A model generated the notes under the pieces. That model ran no database searches. It was not told the origin of the DNA and worked only from the letters and a program-made list of their open reading frames with translations. 43,984 nucleotides of DNA from Chloroflexi bacterium UBA4733 (lineage in GTDB: Bacteria; Chloroflexota; UBA4733): contig DHIZ01000169.1 of assembly GCA_002404055.1 (NCBI GenBank), positions 1 to 43,984 of the forward strand, read 5' to 3'. This document shows positions 42,280 through 43,984 of the stretch, piece by piece. Numbering within the stretch: the stretch's first letter is position 1; each line of letters opens with the position of its first letter. Made by a program: the position numbers and the translations under genes.

Positions 42280-42861
42280 CTACTCGATCTTGACTATTTT
42301 ACCTTGTGGATCAAGCGTGAACAGGTAGGTCACCTGGCTCGTCTGCCCGCCCTGATCCAGCGTCAGCAGGTACAGGTAGATGCCGTTGCCATCCACCTCT
42401 TTGGCCCCGCCGACATAGGAAACATGCTTGATGACCCCCATTTTGGGCTGGACCTGTGCCAACTGGGCCTGCAACTGTTGCATGCTGAGTCCTTGCTTGA
42501 ATGTGTCGCTGAGCAGCCCCCACATGGTGTTGGCGTCGCCCGATTGCTGTGCCTTGAAGAACTGCACCGGCGCTTGCGGCGAAGGCAGCAGCCCCTGCAC
42601 GGAACTCAGGCCCGCCGTGGTGCTGGCCGTCGACACCACCCCGGTTGGCAGCACCGCCGGTGTGAAGTAGTACAGCGCCCCGCCCCCTACAACGAGCAGG
42701 GCGACGATGCTTGTGCTGATTCGCGGGTGGCGCCGGATCGCCATGAAGAAGCCGACAACGACCAGCAAAACGATCTTGAGGGGTAAGCGCAGCAACCGCG
42801 CGAAGAACGAACGTTTGCGACGTGGCGGCGGCGGGGTCGCCGCCTCAATAAAGGTTGTCAC
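42280..42861 (-). CDS. Small membrane-anchored protein with NTF2-like/DUF4878-type domain
   Basis: About 193 residues from GTG 42861 (GGTGAGG ahead); a longer start at 42885 is possible. Basic N-terminus (PPPPRRKRSFFARLLRLP), one or two membrane helices (KIVLLVVVGFFMAI and ISTSIVALLVVGGGALYYF), then a linker and a domain of about 110 residues (APVQFFKAQQSGDANTMWGLL, FKQGLSMQQLQAQLAQVQ, YLYLLTLDQGG). The latter resembles NTF2-like or DUF4878 lipoprotein domains. No enzyme motif. Directly upstream of the FtsH-like protease on the same strand, so it may be its partner or substrate adaptor (inference). Confidence 0.65.
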   Translation of the reverse strand: MTTFIEAATPPPPRRKRSFFARLLRLPLKIVLLVVVGFFMAIRRHPRISTSIVALLVVGGGALYYFTPAVLPTGVVSTASTTAGLSSVQGLLPSPQAPVQFFKAQQSGDANTMWGLLSDTFKQGLSMQQLQAQLAQVQPKMGVIKHVSYVGGAKEVDGNGIYLYLLTLDQGGQTSQVTYLFTLDPQGKIVKIE

Positions 42862-42997
42862 CGCCAGGGTCCTCACCGGAAGCAAGCAATTTGACGTGTT
42901 GCGCCTTACAAACCATGGTACTGCCCGTCAGCAAATCTCGTCAAGCGGCCGAGAGCGTCAGTTGCCATTTCCTATGGTTCCTCTAAGGCGCCTGCGC

Positions 42998-43984
<987 letters not shown>

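Noticed and set aside
42962..42997. Terminator after the glutamate dehydrogenase gene
   Set aside because: A short GGCGC repeat is present, but no stable stem with a T-run can be drawn.

Overview
The window (about 44 kb, clearly G+C-rich) reads as a bacterial chromosome segment. Several traits suggest a member of the Chloroflexota: Tat-type lipoprotein solute-binding proteins with very long Ala/Ser/Thr linkers, two Uma2-family proteins, and a mix of sugar- and amino-acid-catabolic families. That placement is inference; there is no rRNA or other marker here. No tRNA, CRISPR array, prophage or transposase gene was found.

Layout from left to right. 1-823: an apparently frameshifted small gene, an inverted repeat and a strong hairpin. 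824-4385 (minus): a heterodimer-type ABC exporter pair, one partner broken by a frameshift. 4418-4772: a 355-bp MITE-like element with 79-bp perfect inverted termini. 5070-8343: a Gfo/Idh/MocA oxidoreductase and a SelA-like PLP enzyme, divergent from a FadR-type regulator. 8452-16316 (minus): a compact operon of solute-binding protein, threonine-synthase-like enzyme, glycosidase-like protein, DUF3830 protein, second threonine-synthase-like enzyme and M20 peptidase. 16385-20260: a GNAT-like acyltransferase, a paralogous solute-binding gene with one internal stop codon, the 3' remnant of a further solute-binding gene, and a Uma2 protein. 20398-23237: an MDR dehydrogenase divergent from another solute-binding protein. 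23224-30254 (minus): heparinase II/III-like lyase, isochorismatase-like hydrolase, DegT aminotransferase, ceramidase-like hydrolase and a decayed DegT gene. 30495-33974 (plus): M55 D-aminopeptidase, sugar isomerase/epimerase, beta-propeller protein. 34216-37461 (minus): two more solute-binding proteins. 37769-39471 (plus): second isomerase/epimerase and an SDR. 39515-43984 (minus): Uma2, a divergent FtsH-like AAA protease, a small membrane-anchored protein and a 5'-truncated glutamate dehydrogenase.

The content suggests uptake and breakdown of complex glycans or glycosylated and amino-containing compounds: lyase and glycosidase, N-acyl or peptide hydrolases, PLP lyases, epimerases and dehydrogenases. 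The surprising gap is transport: four intact solute-binding proteins, one interrupted one and one remnant are present, yet no importer permease or importer ATPase lies in the window. Five of the solute-binding genes have recognisable sigma70-type promoters, all with 17-bp spacers. Two paralogues also share a 17-bp palindrome centred on the -10 box and a 5'-UTR hairpin. Decay is frequent (exporter frameshift, nonsense codon, two gene remnants), as expected of a rearranging accessory region.

The best candidate for an undescribed system is the six-gene operon at 8452-16316, which pairs two different zinc-ribbon threonine-synthase-like enzymes with an M20 hydrolase, DUF3830 and a glycosidase-like protein behind a single dedicated promoter/operator.
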